Of a stretch of DNA of 64,000 bases, positions 53,018 through 62,113 are shown piece by piece (position 1 is the first letter of the stretch; each line of letters begins with the position of its first letter). Source of the DNA: Bradyrhizobium diazoefficiens USDA 110 (GTDB lineage Bacteria; Pseudomonadota; Alphaproteobacteria; Rhizobiales; Xanthobacteraceae). The notes beneath the pieces are model-generated. The model ran no database searches and was not told the DNA's origin. It saw nothing but the letters and a program-made list of their open reading frames with translations. Made by a program: the position numbers and the translations under genes. Where the stretch lies: positions 5,690,001 to 5,754,000 of the forward strand of contig NC_004463.1 of NCBI RefSeq assembly GCF_000011365.1. The letters are read 5' to 3'.

Positions 53018-53366
53018 CTCTCGACCGGCCCATCAGTCTTTTTTCGCTCCCTCCCGCGCAACCTCCATGCTGGTGGACGCGAACAATGGAAGTGTCGATC
53101 ATCTGGACGGAGCCATCATGAGCTTCGGCGAGGGCTTTCATGATCAGGTCCCAGATGCCAGCCATTCGCCAACGGACGAACCGATTGTAGCAGGTCGTGT
53201 AAGGCCCAAAGCTCTCCGGCAGATCGCGCCATGGTGCGCCTGACCGCAATATCCAGAAGATGCCGTTTAGGACACGTCGGTCATTGACCCTCGGTACGCC
53301 GCGCGGCTTGTTAGGAAGGAACGGCCTGATGGCGGCCCACTCAAAGTCCGTGAGTTCGTATCTCAT
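53018..53366 (-). pseudogene. IS5-family transposase, copy A (3' truncated)
   Basis: MRYELTDFEWAAIRPFLPNK to GRSRGG (about 115 codons) is a proper IS5-type N-terminal half with the first catalytic Asp region (MIDTSIVRVHQHGG). It stops being homologous at about 53018-53022, where copy B begins. The junction is a CCCACCTCTCG stretch. It lacks the remaining catalytic parts and is inactive alone. Confidence 0.85.
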
Positions 53367-53581
53367 GATTCGAGGCCCCGGTTTGAGAGCTTGAATCACG
53401 TCTATCTCGGTGTTCGCAACGAGGAATTGTAAGTCCGAGATGAGCCGGATAGCGGACATGCTGCTGATGCACAAAAGCGACGCGAATGACCCTTAACTGA
53501 CGTCGAGCAACAACTCGCGGCAATCACCGCGTCATAGGATGAGGTGTCGCGCTGTGCGGGGCGGTAATGACGACGCGACGT

Positions 53582-54091
53582 CTAAATTCTCCGGCTGTCG
53601 TAGGCCCAATGTAACAACGCCTGGCGCTGGCGCGGCCGGCAAGTCGGGTCGCACAGTTCGCAATGCTTCCTGATCTGTGACACGTGTCGCCTCATGGCCT
53701 TCCAGCGCCCGATCTGTCGCGTGTCCTCCTCAGGCAAGCGCCGGCCTAGGTAGTATCGACAATACCACTGGAACCAGCCGCGCGGATCGTTCGGATGCAT
53801 CCAGCCCTTTCTCCGCCATTCCGACAAGCTTTGGCTGGCGTCCACGCCGAAATAGTTGCAAAGGCAGTCGCGGCCAGAAGGCGAGAGCTTCGCCCGCGCG
53901 AACCAACTCGCGGGAAACTCGTCACGACAATCGGTGAGGTATTTGCCGCAGAACACGCCGAGTTCCAGCATCTGCTTCGGCGTCAAATCGGGCCGGAATT
54001 GCGGGTCGAAATCGCGCCCGGCCGGCGCAGACAATACATAGCGGTAGCCTCTTTGCATCTTGTCACTGACGATGACAATGCGGCGGCGCAT
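53582..54091 (-). CDS. conserved protein of unknown function, tspO partner
   Basis: 169 residues from ATG 54091 after AACAGGAGGCCGG. A cysteine- and aromatic-rich pattern: LELGVFCGKYLTDCRDEFP, SWFARAKLSPSGRDCLCNYF, WRRKGWMHPNDPRGWFQWYC, RYYLGRRLPEEDTRQIGRW, and a CELCDPTCRPRQRQALLHW tail. Four of the cysteines could bind a metal. I recall homologues in bacteria, plants and fungi without assigned role. It follows tspO by 11 bases in the same direction. Confidence 0.75.
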   Translation of the reverse strand: MRRRIVIVSDKMQRGYRYVLSAPAGRDFDPQFRPDLTPKQMLELGVFCGKYLTDCRDEFPASWFARAKLSPSGRDCLCNYFGVDASQSLSEWRRKGWMHPNDPRGWFQWYCRYYLGRRLPEEDTRQIGRWKAMRRHVSQIRKHCELCDPTCRPRQRQALLHWAYDSRRI

Positions 54092-54102
54092 CCGGCCTCC
54101 TG

Positions 54103-54567
54103 TTAGTTCAATAGCCAGATTGCGCCGTTCAGAACCGAAGCGAATGCCACCCACACCGCGTAAGGCGCGAACAGCAGAGATGCGATCTTATCCCATCGCC
54201 AGGTTATCATGATGAAGCCAACGATCGTCATCAGAAGCAGCACGATTACGCCAAGGGCGATATCGATGCGATGGCCTGAGAAGAATATGGGTGACCAAAC
54301 GAAATTCAGAGCCAGTTGTCCCCACCATAGCTTCATCGGTAAGTTGTTGCGGCCCTCTCTCCAAACACGCCATCCAGCGATCGCGATGATAATATAAAGC
54401 ATGCTCCAAACCGGGGCAAAGATCCAGTTAGGCGGACTGAAAGGCGGCTTGCTTAGCGCCGCATACCATGCACCGGGGGCGGTCGCGAAACCGATGATAA
54501 GGCCGCCCCCCAGAACGAGCGCAACAAACAAAAGTAAACTACCGAGTTCGGCCGCGCGCATTTTCAT
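54103..54567 (-). CDS. tspO: TspO/MBR family membrane protein
   Basis: 154 residues with five membrane helices. Landmarks: WYAALSKPPFSPPNWIFAPV (helix 1-2), SMLYIIIAIAGWRVW, LWWGQLALNFVWSPIFFSGH and PYAVWVAFASVLNGAIWLLN. The WYAAL...PP motif and the final A-x-x-LN are the TspO hallmarks. TspO binds porphyrins and cholesterol-like ligands and in alphaproteobacteria influences oxygen-dependent gene expression. It is encoded in one unit with the 53582 protein. Confidence 0.95.
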   Translation of the reverse strand: MKMRAAELGSLLLFVALVLGGGLIIGFATAPGAWYAALSKPPFSPPNWIFAPVWSMLYIIIAIAGWRVWREGRNNLPMKLWWGQLALNFVWSPIFFSGHRIDIALGVIVLLLMTIVGFIMITWRWDKIASLLFAPYAVWVAFASVLNGAIWLLN

Positions 54568-54732
54568 TCGAATGGATCTTCGTCGCTGTTGTTCGGCAAA
54601 AGAATGTCAGTGGTTCTCTTGTCTCGGATGAGCAGTAGCGATCGCATCTCGTGGGGGGGCCTTGTCGAGAAGGCGCCAGTCCGCTTTGGGGCAAGGCGGA
54701 CCGGCGGTCGATCCGTTGAGGGATATGGCCGA

Positions 54733-55236
54733 TCAGTTCTGGGGCGGCAGGATGACCTTGTCGATGACGTGAATCATTCCGTTCGAGGCCGGGATATCAG
54801 CCTTTACGACGGTAGCATCGTTGATCGTCACCTTGCCTCCTTTGGTCGTGACCTTCACCATTGCTCCGTTGACGGTCTTGGCCTGGTCCAGCTTAGTTAC
54901 CTGCTCAGCTTTCACTGCGCCCGGCACCACGTGGTAGGTGAGGATGGCCGTCAGCTTCGCTTTGTTCTCGGGCTTCAGCAGGTTCTCCACCGTGCCGGCC
55001 GGCAACTTGGCAAATGCCTCGTCCGTCGGTGCGAACACCGTGAACGGTCCGGGACCTTTCAGGGTAGCAACCAGGTCGGCCGCCTTGAGCGCCGCCGCCA
55101 GCGTCTTGAACTGGCCGGCACCGACCGCCGTGTCGACAATGTCCTGATTGCTGGCGCGCGCGAAAGTGCTGCCGATCGCCAAACCTACCACGGCCATGAC
55201 GACCGCGGCCTTCGACGCAATACCTACTCTGCTCAT
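54733..55236 (-). CDS. secreted fasciclin-domain protein
   Basis: 167 residues. The signal peptide ends near RASNQDI (about 29). The fasciclin (FAS1) fold is complete: [13 protein letters not shown] (helix 1), [11 protein letters not shown] (H1 box), [12 protein letters not shown] and the terminal [12 protein letters not shown] (H2 box). FAS1 domains mediate adhesion or bind extracellular components, and single-domain secreted forms are common in rhizobia. Start ATG 55236. It diverges from the XRE-cupin gene. Confidence 0.95.
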   Translation of the reverse strand: MSRVGIASKAAVVMAVVGLAIGSTFARASNQDIVDTAVGAGQFKTLAAALKAADLVATLKGPGPFTVFAPTDEAFAKLPAGTVENLLKPENKAKLTAILTYHVVPGAVKAEQVTKLDQAKTVNGAMVKVTTKGGKVTINDATVVKADIPASNGMIHVIDKVILPPQN

Positions 55237-55443
55237 CTTTTAGCTCCTGTAACTTGCGGGGGCCGGCTTGGCGGCCCGCGTTCCGGTTTCGAGGGACGGG
55301 AGAAACGTGTTTTGCCTTGCCCTTCTTGAATGGTAGTAAAACAAATTTTCATCAAGGGCACATTAGCGTGATATGCAAACTAGTTTTCGTGAGGATAAAA
55401 CGCACGTTCCATCTTTGAACTGGGATGAAATGAGACCGGAACC

Positions 55444-56043
55444 ATGCTATCGGAGACTCTGATCACGGCCCTTAAGGGCTACGCCATCGGCCCAAAGATC
55501 CGCCGGCTGCGGCTGCGCAAAAAGCTGGGGCTGGTCCAGCTAAGCGAGCACACCGGTCTCTCGCCGGCGATGCTGTCGAAAATCGAACGCGGGCATCTGT
55601 TTCCGACGCTACCGACCTTGTTGCGGATCGCTTTAGTGTTCGGCGTCGGGCTCGATCACTTTTTCAGAGAGGACAGCGACCGGCCGGTACATGCGGTCGT
55701 GCGCAAGGCGGACCGCATTCGTCTTCCGGAGAAGGCCGGACGGACTTCGCCCGCTTACTGCTTCGAGTCGCTCGACTATCCGGTCAGCGACCGCAAGCTC
55801 AACGGCTATTACGTCGAGTTTGTAAAGGAAGACGAGCAGTCGGAGCCTCACGAGCATCCGGGCGCGGAGATCATCTACGTTTTGGATGGCGAGCTTGTGG
55901 TGAACCTGGAGGGAGAGGACTTCACGCTGGGCCAAGGCGATTCGATGTATTTCGATTGCGCTCATCCGCACACTTACCGCCTTAAAGGGTCGTTGCCGTG
56001 CGCGGCCATTATCGTCGTGACGCCGAAATCAGCTTCAACGTGA
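55444..56043 (+). CDS. XRE-family regulator with C-terminal cupin
   Basis: 199 residues: N-terminal HTH (about 17-70, IRRLRLRKKLGLVQLSEHTG, LSPAMLSKIERGHLFP) and a C-terminal cupin barrel (115-190, PHEHPGAEIIYVLDGELVV). Such regulators sense a small molecule through the cupin. It is divergent from the fasciclin gene, across a 207-base region that is AT-rich (for example AATTTTCATCAAGG), so it may control that gene. Direct evidence for the ligand is lacking. Confidence 0.9.
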   Translation: MLSETLITALKGYAIGPKIRRLRLRKKLGLVQLSEHTGLSPAMLSKIERGHLFPTLPTLLRIALVFGVGLDHFFREDSDRPVHAVVRKADRIRLPEKAGRTSPAYCFESLDYPVSDRKLNGYYVEFVKEDEQSEPHEHPGAEIIYVLDGELVVNLEGEDFTLGQGDSMYFDCAHPHTYRLKGSLPCAAIIVVTPKSAST

Positions 56044-56230
56044 CCGGGATCGCAAGACAATCCCCGACGAACAGGAACTATCCCCTGCTCGCCTGCGCTA
56101 TCAGAAACGACTATCCGTTAGTTTGCTCCGCACGTCCGGGGTGGCACTTTTCTGACCTGAGGCGATGTCCGGATTGAGTCCGCAAAACGTCGGATAGCGG
56201 ACATCGTTCACAGCCGCGGTAGCGAATCTT

Positions 56231-56252
56231 GATTTATGAGTACACGGCCTAA
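56231..56252. repeat. IS5-like terminal sequence, right-type end
   Basis: GATTTATGAGTACACGGCCTAA; its inverse TTAGGCCGTGTACTCATAAATC is similar to the IS5 end near 52279 (CTAGGGCGTGGACTCATAA). It lies in the opposite orientation to that end. Confidence 0.65.
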
Positions 56253-56309
56253 CAGACGCGATGGGCCATTAGCAGACTACTGGCCTTGTTGACGGATCAC
56301 GCGGATCGA

Positions 56310-57077
56310 TCATGGAAACTTTCTCCGGAAATCGTCGTAACTAAGTAAATCCACCGTGGAGGCATCAGATAACAGTCGAGGACCAGGCGGTTGCGGGATC
56401 AGGCGCGGCGAAGACTTGGTACGGGCTAGCCATGGCAGCCAAGCTTCGATCCCCGTCGTTGGCGGATCCTCGGTGATCTCCAGGAATGCGCGTTTGAGCT
56501 TTACACCGGGTCCGAAACTGGCAGCCAAATCGGAGGGGGCCACCTGCACCACGCTGCTCGGATCAGACAGATCCGAAAAACGCACCAGCACCGGCAAATT
56601 CCCGAACGACACCTCGCCTCTAGGTTTGCGTCGCTTCATCTCCTCGAGATAAGCCGTGTAGTCGTCCTTCGCCAATATTCCACTTCCGACCTTGCCGTGA
56701 AACGCTTCTTGAGCAAATTGTACCGAAGCTCCATTGTACATGCCCATTCCACCGCTCCGAAGAGCGCGTTCGTCAGCGAGCGTTGCGAACAGGATGCCGT
56801 GAGAGCCCAGATCGACGACGACGGCCTCACCAATTTCGCCCACCCTCGCCAGCGAAGAAAACCCGATTGTGCGGTTCAAACGGCCGGGCGCGAGGACCGT
56901 CAGTTGGCTGACGCTCGAGCAAGATCGCTCCCCCTCTGGCGTCTCCACTACGAGCGTCAGTCGCGACCGAAGTGTCGTTGTTTCGCCGCGGAACGCCAGC
57001 CAGCCAAATACAATCGTCGCGACTGCGACCACCAAGACCACCAAGACCACCAAACAGCCTTTGGCTCCCGCGTTCAA
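56310..57077 (-). CDS. hypothetical membrane-anchored protein
   Basis: 255 residues. One membrane helix at about 8-30 (LVVLVVLVVAVATIVFGWLAF). The extracytoplasmic part contains SRLTLVVETPEGERSCSSVS and PVLVRFSDLSDPSSVVQVAP, but no recognised domain. ATG at 57077 is used. The long antisense frames here are not supported. Orientation is opposite to the XRE gene. Confidence 0.65.
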   Translation of the reverse strand: MNAGAKGCLVVLVVLVVAVATIVFGWLAFRGETTTLRSRLTLVVETPEGERSCSSVSQLTVLAPGRLNRTIGFSSLARVGEIGEAVVVDLGSHGILFATLADERALRSGGMGMYNGASVQFAQEAFHGKVGSGILAKDDYTAYLEEMKRRKPRGEVSFGNLPVLVRFSDLSDPSSVVQVAPSDLAASFGPGVKLKRAFLEITEDPPTTGIEAWLPWLARTKSSPRLIPQPPGPRLLSDASTVDLLSYDDFRRKFP

Positions 57078-57423
57078 CGAACGTCTCCGACATGCTGCCC
57101 GAGGATGATCTCTCCGAGGACCGACGTCAGCTTAACAGCCAAGGCCAAACGGGCGTCGAGAAGTCGGCGCTGACGTGATAGTGCAACCCTAACGGTCCTG
57201 TGCGACCTCAGTCATCGCCCGCGCTCGCAACGACCAATCCGACGCAGAGAATAATTTTGAAGCCTACGCCGGGGCAGTTAACTTCTGGTTGCGTTCTGGC
57301 TTGAACGTATCGGCTTCGGGTCAAAATGCGAAGAACTCAACCGGAGCAAATCTGGTCCGCCTTGCCGTACTGAGCGGACCTCAACGAAGCGCTCGGCGAC
57401 ATCGGTGATGGGCCAAGGGCAGA
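57078..57423. other. intergenic region, no supported gene
   Basis: 346 bases between two minus-strand hypothetical genes. No palindrome repeat or terminator with a T-run stands out. Confidence 0.4.
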
Positions 57424-57846
57424 CTAAGCGTCCGCAAGCGAATGGCGGTGGGTGAGCCAATAATCATTCTGCCAGTCCTCGTAGCCAAGCAACTCGCCAA
57501 AGCGCCTTTCGCGGCTGTCGGACCAAGCTCCGGGCTCGCTCAGAAGCGTAAGCATTGCATCAACCCGCCACTCGTGGCCCGGTAAGGCGTAGAATAGCAT
57601 CCGGTATTTGAGGTGCGGCAGTCCAGGGCATGGTTCAATCACTTCGTGTCTTATTAGTCGGCCTACAGCAACATGCCTATCGAACAGCCGCCAATATCGA
57701 ATACAGATGTCTGGCTCATCACCAACGATATCCATGAAATATGCGAGGGGCTTTGTGCCCCTCAGCATTAGGCCGAGTTCTCTGTTGGTGTGAACCAAAT
57801 AGGGCAGCTGGCGAAGCCATTCGGGTTGCATGTTCGGCATCTTCAC
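57424..57846 (-). CDS. hypothetical soluble protein
   Basis: 140 residues, without signal peptide. The pattern EWLRQLPYLVHTNRELGLML, KPLAYFMDIVGDEPDICIRY and WRVDAMLTL suggests a compact alpha/beta protein. The family was not recognised. It ends about 25 bases before the left end of the IS1111-type element, so the element has inserted just upstream of its start (57846). Confidence 0.6.
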   Translation of the reverse strand: MKMPNMQPEWLRQLPYLVHTNRELGLMLRGTKPLAYFMDIVGDEPDICIRYWRLFDRHVAVGRLIRHEVIEPCPGLPHLKYRMLFYALPGHEWRVDAMLTLLSEPGAWSDSRERRFGELLGYEDWQNDYWLTHRHSLADA

Positions 57847-57941
57847 TGCACAACGTTAATTTCCGCTAATGGGATGGTCCGGCCGTGCTCCTGCCCCGCC
57901 AGCGATAAGCTGGCCAGGGGCGCCAAGACAAGGAGCACGCC

Positions 57942-59006
57942 ATGTCCCAGACACCCAGTACCGCGATCGCCGTGATCGGCATCGATATCGGCAAAAACTC
58001 GTTCCACGTCGTGGGCCACGATACGCGCGGCACCGTCGTGCTGCGGCAAAAGTGGTCGCGTGGCCAGGTCGAGGCGCGGCTCGCCAATATGCCGCCTTGC
58101 CTGATCGGCATGGAAGCCTGCGTCGGCGCACATCATTTGAGCCGCAAACTCGCATCGTTAGGTCACGATGCCAGGTTGATGCCAGCCAAATATGTCCGCC
58201 CTTATAGCAAAGGACCGAAGAACGACTTCAATGACGCCGAAGCGATTGCCGAAGCCGTGCAGCGCCCGACGATGAAGTTCGTGGCGACCAAGACCGCGGA
58301 GCAACTGGATCTGCAGGCGCTGCATCGGGTGCGCGAGCGGCTGGTGTCGCAACGCACCGGCATCATCAACCAGATTCGCGCCTTCATGCTGGAACGCGGG
58401 ATCGCGGTGCGCCAGGGTATCGGCTTCCTGCGCACAGAACTGCCCACCATCCTTGCGACGCGCACCGATGCCCTGTCGCCACGCATGTTGTGTGTCATCG
58501 AGGAGTTGGCAGGCGACTGGCGTCGGCTGGATCAGCGCATCGATAGGCTCTCCGGCGAGATCGAAGCACTGGCCCGTCAAGATCAGGCATGTTCGCGCCT
58601 GATGACGGTGCCTGGCATCGGGCCGATCATTTCGAGCGCCATGGTGGCCGCGATCGGCACTGGAGACGTCTTCTCCAAAGGCCGTGACTTCGGCGCCTGG
58701 CTCGGGCTGGTGCCCAGGCAGATCTCGACGGGAGACCGCACGATCCTCGGCAAAATCTCACGGCGCGGCAATCGCTACCTCCGCGTTCTGTTCGTCCAGG
58801 CGGCATGGGTGGTGCTGGTCAGGATCAAGAACTGGGAACGTTACGGACTCAGATCCTGGATCGAAGCCGCCAAGAAGCGATTGCACCACAACGTGCTGGC
58901 GATCGCACTCGCCAACAAGCTTGCCCGCATCGCCTGGGCGGTGCTGGCTAAAGGACGCGCCTTCGAGCTGACAAGGACCAACGATGCAGGCGTCCGACCC
59001 GCTTGA
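57942..59006 (+). CDS. IS110-family transposase
   Basis: 354 residues. N-terminal DEDD domain (GIDIGKNSFHV with Asp15, then DFNDAEAIAEA) and the C-terminal Transposase_20 serine domain (MTVPGIGPIISSAMVAAIG, GAWLGLVPRQISTGDRTILG). These RuvC-like and serine active sites act together, guided by an element-encoded RNA. The frame is intact. It is not flanked by another reading frame. Confidence 0.95.
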   Translation: MSQTPSTAIAVIGIDIGKNSFHVVGHDTRGTVVLRQKWSRGQVEARLANMPPCLIGMEACVGAHHLSRKLASLGHDARLMPAKYVRPYSKGPKNDFNDAEAIAEAVQRPTMKFVATKTAEQLDLQALHRVRERLVSQRTGIINQIRAFMLERGIAVRQGIGFLRTELPTILATRTDALSPRMLCVIEELAGDWRRLDQRIDRLSGEIEALARQDQACSRLMTVPGIGPIISSAMVAAIGTGDVFSKGRDFGAWLGLVPRQISTGDRTILGKISRRGNRYLRVLFVQAAWVVLVRIKNWERYGLRSWIEAAKKRLHHNVLAIALANKLARIAWAVLAKGRAFELTRTNDAGVRPA

Positions 59007-59425
59007 TCGTCGCGCCGTGCTCGGCGCGGTCAAGGCGCGGCCTGGCAACGCCGGAGCCAGCCGCAAGCCAAGCGCAACGGCCGGCCTTGACCGCCCGTGC
59101 GCGCGACGCGACGCACGTCCTGCGGGCCGGGACGAAGGAACGGCCCCTGGCTCGAACACAGGAACTGCGAGGTAGGAGGAGCATGCGATGACGTAACCCC
59201 ATCAACAGGTTCCAGCCGAGGTCTGCGAGAGGATGAGACGAGATGGAGGTTCGGTCTTCCCGGCGCATGCGAACACTGGTGACCCAAATGGCCCAATCGA
59301 GGCCTGTCCGCTAATGAGAACGCGCGCGCGCTGATATCCATGATGGCCCGGAGCAAATGCTCCAATCAAAGGCCGGATACATTGATGCAAGACCACACCA
59401 CCTGATCGACGAACCTCTTGCTACG
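59007..59425 (+). ncRNA. candidate guide (bridge/seeker) RNA region of the IS1111 element
   Basis: The 419 bases from the transposase stop to the right inverted repeat have no gene. In IS1111-group elements this right-end segment encodes the structured RNA that base-pairs with donor and target DNA. Repeated short palindromes such as GCGGTCAAGGCGCGGCC/GGCCGGCCTTGACCGC are visible at 59029-59045 and 59081-59096. The assignment is by position and family knowledge. Confidence 0.35.
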
Positions 59426-59444
59426 CACGGCCGGACCATACATC

Positions 59445-59571
59445 GGGTCATTCGCGTCGATCTGGCCGTGATCTCGGCACGTCCGGTCTGGCCTCAACTG
59501 CTGGCCAGCCGAGCAAGACCACGACCTTCGCCTCAGGGCCAATTGCCGACCTTGCGCCTCCTTCGATCAGG
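59445..59571. repeat. copy 1 of a diverged 125-base repeat
   Basis: GGGTCATTCGCGTCGATCTG...TCCGGTCTGGCCTCAACTGC, parallel to 63678-63803. It starts immediately right of the IS1111 element. Confidence 0.7.
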
Positions 59572-59593
59572 CGTTTGCCCAGATGAACCAAGG

Positions 59594-61171
59594 TTACTCT
59601 GGCAATCCGGCTTTCCTCAACCCTTCTTCAAATCGCGCAAGGTCATCAGCACGCCGATGAGGCACCAGGGCCCGTATGCTGGATATTCGGAGCGCGGGTC
59701 GGAGTTGCCGGAGACGCGCCATGGCCTTGCGCGCCTGTTCGAGTCGGCCAGCCATCGCGTTGCTCGCGGCGGCCACGCGTAGTCCGGCGGGGAATTCTGG
59801 GTTGTATTGCAATGCCATTGCCGCCCAAGATGCTGCCTCTTCATAGCGGCCCAGCAGGAAATGCGCATATGCGGTCCCAGTTCGCATGCCTGCCATCCGC
59901 GAATCCAATGGGTTCAGACGCATGGCGTGCGCAAAGCATTTAAGTGCCGGGTCCGGCTCGCAGAGCCAGTTTTTAATCCAACCACTAAAGTGCCAAGCCT
60001 CTGCCAAATTGACATTGAGAAAAAGTGCGCGGTCGATCAAGGCGGCACCTTGTTCGAAATCACCAACGACGTAGGCGAAAGTCCACCCGCTGCCGCTGAG
60101 TGCGATTGCATCATCTTTGCCCAACTCGGCGGCCCGTCGAGCGAGTAATGTTGCTTGCACAATCTCTTCCTTGGCGCCTGAAAACCAACCGATCCCCTTT
60201 CCATACGCGTAGCAAGAGGCAGCACGGCCGTACGCGGCCGCAAAATCGGGATCGAGTTCAGTCGCGCTGTTGAATAGCTGCAATGCGTCATCGATCGCCC
60301 GCCGGTTGGTATCTATCTGATAAAATTTGGCCAATCCGCGCAAATAGACCGTATAGGCATTGAGACTTTCTGTTGGCTTACGCTTGGCGCGCTCAATCTC
60401 TGCTTTTTCAACCGTCGGTGCGATCGCTCCTACCACGCTCTCAGTTACCCGGTCTTGCAGATCAAAGATGTTTCCCACATCGCCTTCGAATCGGTCGGCC
60501 CAAAGATGTGCTCCGGTGGCGGCATCTATGAGCTGGCCTGCGATGCGCATGCGGCCTAAAGCGCTTCGGACGCTGCCTTCCAGTACGTAGCGCACCCCAA
60601 GTTCGCGCCCGATTTGCTTCACATCGACGAGGCGCCCCTTGTAAGTGAAGCTCGAGTTGCGCGCGATGATGAACAGGGCTTTGAACCGAGACAGCGCTGT
60701 AATGATGTCTTCGGCCATTCCATCAGCGAAGTAGTCCTGTTCCGGATCGGAGCTAAGATTGGTAAATGGGAGGACGGCCACGGAGGCCTTCTCAGGGAAC
60801 GGAAGATCCGGTATCGGCCCCTGCACGGGAGCATCGCCGATTGCCTCGCCCTCGAGCCTCGTCGCTTCCTGCACTGATCCGACGAAACGGAAGCCTTTGC
60901 GAGGAAGGGTCCTGATGAGGCGCTGCCCTTCGCCCGTGTCGCCGATGGCGCTTCGAGCGGCATTCAGTCGAGTCGTGAGCGCAGTCTCAGAGACAATTCG
61001 CCCCTTCCATATGGCCTCGATCAACTCGTCCTTGCTGATCACATGCTCCCGGTTGCGGATCAGGTATTCAAGTAAGTCGAAGACCTGCGGCGACACGGCG
61101 ACCAGTTCGGCGCCGCGACGCAACTCGCGGCGGTCAGTATCCAAAGCGCAGTTGTCGAAGAGATAACGCAA
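59594..61171 (-). CDS. winged-helix/TolB-like/TPR regulator
   Basis: 525 residues from TTG 61171 (LRYLFDNCALDTDRREL). A winged-helix DNA-binding domain (about 10-95; KDELIEAIWKGRIVSETAL, LPRKGFRFVG) is followed by a TolB-like N-terminal module (about 120-250; VAVLPFTNLSSDPEQDYFAD). A series of TPR repeats completes it. In Bradyrhizobium such proteins often carry an adenylate-cyclase domain; that domain is absent here. A longer frame upstream has no convincing start. Expression and targets are unknown. Confidence 0.85.
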   Translation of the reverse strand: MRYLFDNCALDTDRRELRRGAELVAVSPQVFDLLEYLIRNREHVISKDELIEAIWKGRIVSETALTTRLNAARSAIGDTGEGQRLIRTLPRKGFRFVGSVQEATRLEGEAIGDAPVQGPIPDLPFPEKASVAVLPFTNLSSDPEQDYFADGMAEDIITALSRFKALFIIARNSSFTYKGRLVDVKQIGRELGVRYVLEGSVRSALGRMRIAGQLIDAATGAHLWADRFEGDVGNIFDLQDRVTESVVGAIAPTVEKAEIERAKRKPTESLNAYTVYLRGLAKFYQIDTNRRAIDDALQLFNSATELDPDFAAAYGRAASCYAYGKGIGWFSGAKEEIVQATLLARRAAELGKDDAIALSGSGWTFAYVVGDFEQGAALIDRALFLNVNLAEAWHFSGWIKNWLCEPDPALKCFAHAMRLNPLDSRMAGMRTGTAYAHFLLGRYEEAASWAAMALQYNPEFPAGLRVAAASNAMAGRLEQARKAMARLRQLRPALRISSIRALVPHRRADDLARFEEGLRKAGLPE

Positions 61172-61324
61172 GCTACCGTTCCCTAAGCAACTTCCGAACA
61201 CCAGGCTCCAACACGCCGGTGGGGCAAAGATTAAGCCGCCAGTGACGAAAATGTAAGGAGCAAGTAAAGCGCGCTCGTCCATCCGTTGGCATTCTATGGC
61301 CCGCCCCTCCCAGGAGAGACCGCC

Positions 61325-61546
61325 ATGAGCACGATGACAGTATTGGGACAGCCTGCCGCGCTGACCCGGAAAGTCACAGGTTTCATCGAGCGAGCCAGGA
61401 ATGCGATTCAGAAACAGCGCCAACGCGAGAAGGTGCGGGCCGCCTTGTACGGCCTGAACAGCCGCGACCTGCACGATATCGGCATTGCCCATAGCGACAT
61501 CGAGTATGTGGCCTCGCACCCGGAAATCGACCCGCGACGTGCCTGA
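61325..61546 (+). CDS. DUF1127 family small protein
   Basis: 73 residues: basic helix (IERARNAIQKQRQREKVRAA), then LYGLNSRDLHDIGI, the DUF1127 signature (L-x-x-L-x-x-R-x-L-x-D-I-G). The C-terminus lengthens with a Ser-Asp-Ile motif. Small DUF1127 proteins interact with RNA or with the phosphate/carbon regulators in alphaproteobacteria. The start at 61325 follows CCAGGAGAGACCGCC. It diverges from the TPR regulator gene. Confidence 0.88.
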   Translation: MSTMTVLGQPAALTRKVTGFIERARNAIQKQRQREKVRAALYGLNSRDLHDIGIAHSDIEYVASHPEIDPRRA

Positions 61547-62113
61547 CGTGGCGCGATCTCGCACTTCTCACTTGAGCGCCGCGCTCGTGATGTCCGCCAT
61601 GGGTCAATCGCGTCGGTTTGGGCGGTGACTGCGGACTTCTGCTCCGCGCTCATAAGCAGACATCGGCCCGCTGGCAGGCCCTCGCACTTCCCAGAGCCGC
61701 TGTTAGCGCCGGGTCGAAAAATGTTAGTCCTCAGTCGCAGTTACTTCGCTCGCCCGTCATGCAGGACGAAACAGACCTCGTGGCCCGCTGGCGATTGCAG
61801 ACAGTCTGAACCGGGCTTCAAAGCACATGAGCCGGATCTGTTTTGGCGGTCGGCTTTGTGCGGAGCTTTGCCGAAAGACAAGCACGCTTTCCAGCGCCTC
61901 TCCCTCGGGTGCGGGAAACAAGCTCCGTAGACTGCACGCGTGATTCACTCCGCGAGTGCGCGATAAACTGACGCTCGGCCCATCGTCCGATCTTCAATGT
62001 CTTTGCAGACTGCCACCGCGGACGCTTCAATAGCCAATACACTGGTGCGGCCTCCTCTGCTCGACCATCATCCGATCCGCATCAACTCGGCGTCGATCAA
62101 TTGCTCGACCATC
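61547..62113. other. intergenic region with dispersed remnants
   Basis: 567 bases. ATGTCCGCCATGGGTCAATC at 61589-61608 and GCGGACTTCTGCTCCGC near 61628 recall the degraded GGGTCA/GGACATC relics on this side. No supported gene. Confidence 0.45.

Larger units (their letters stand above)
57874..59446. mobile_element. IS110-family element, IS1111 group
   Basis: Exact 14-base inverted repeats: ATGGTCCGGCCGTG (57874-57887) and CACGGCCGGACCAT (59426-59439). Subterminal repeats of this kind characterise the IS1111 group. The transposase gene lies close to the left end, and about 420 non-coding bases lie to the right. The bases at the edges, TAATGGG left and GGGTCATT right, suggest insertion within a TAATGGGTCATTCGCG target. 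Confidence 0.8.
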
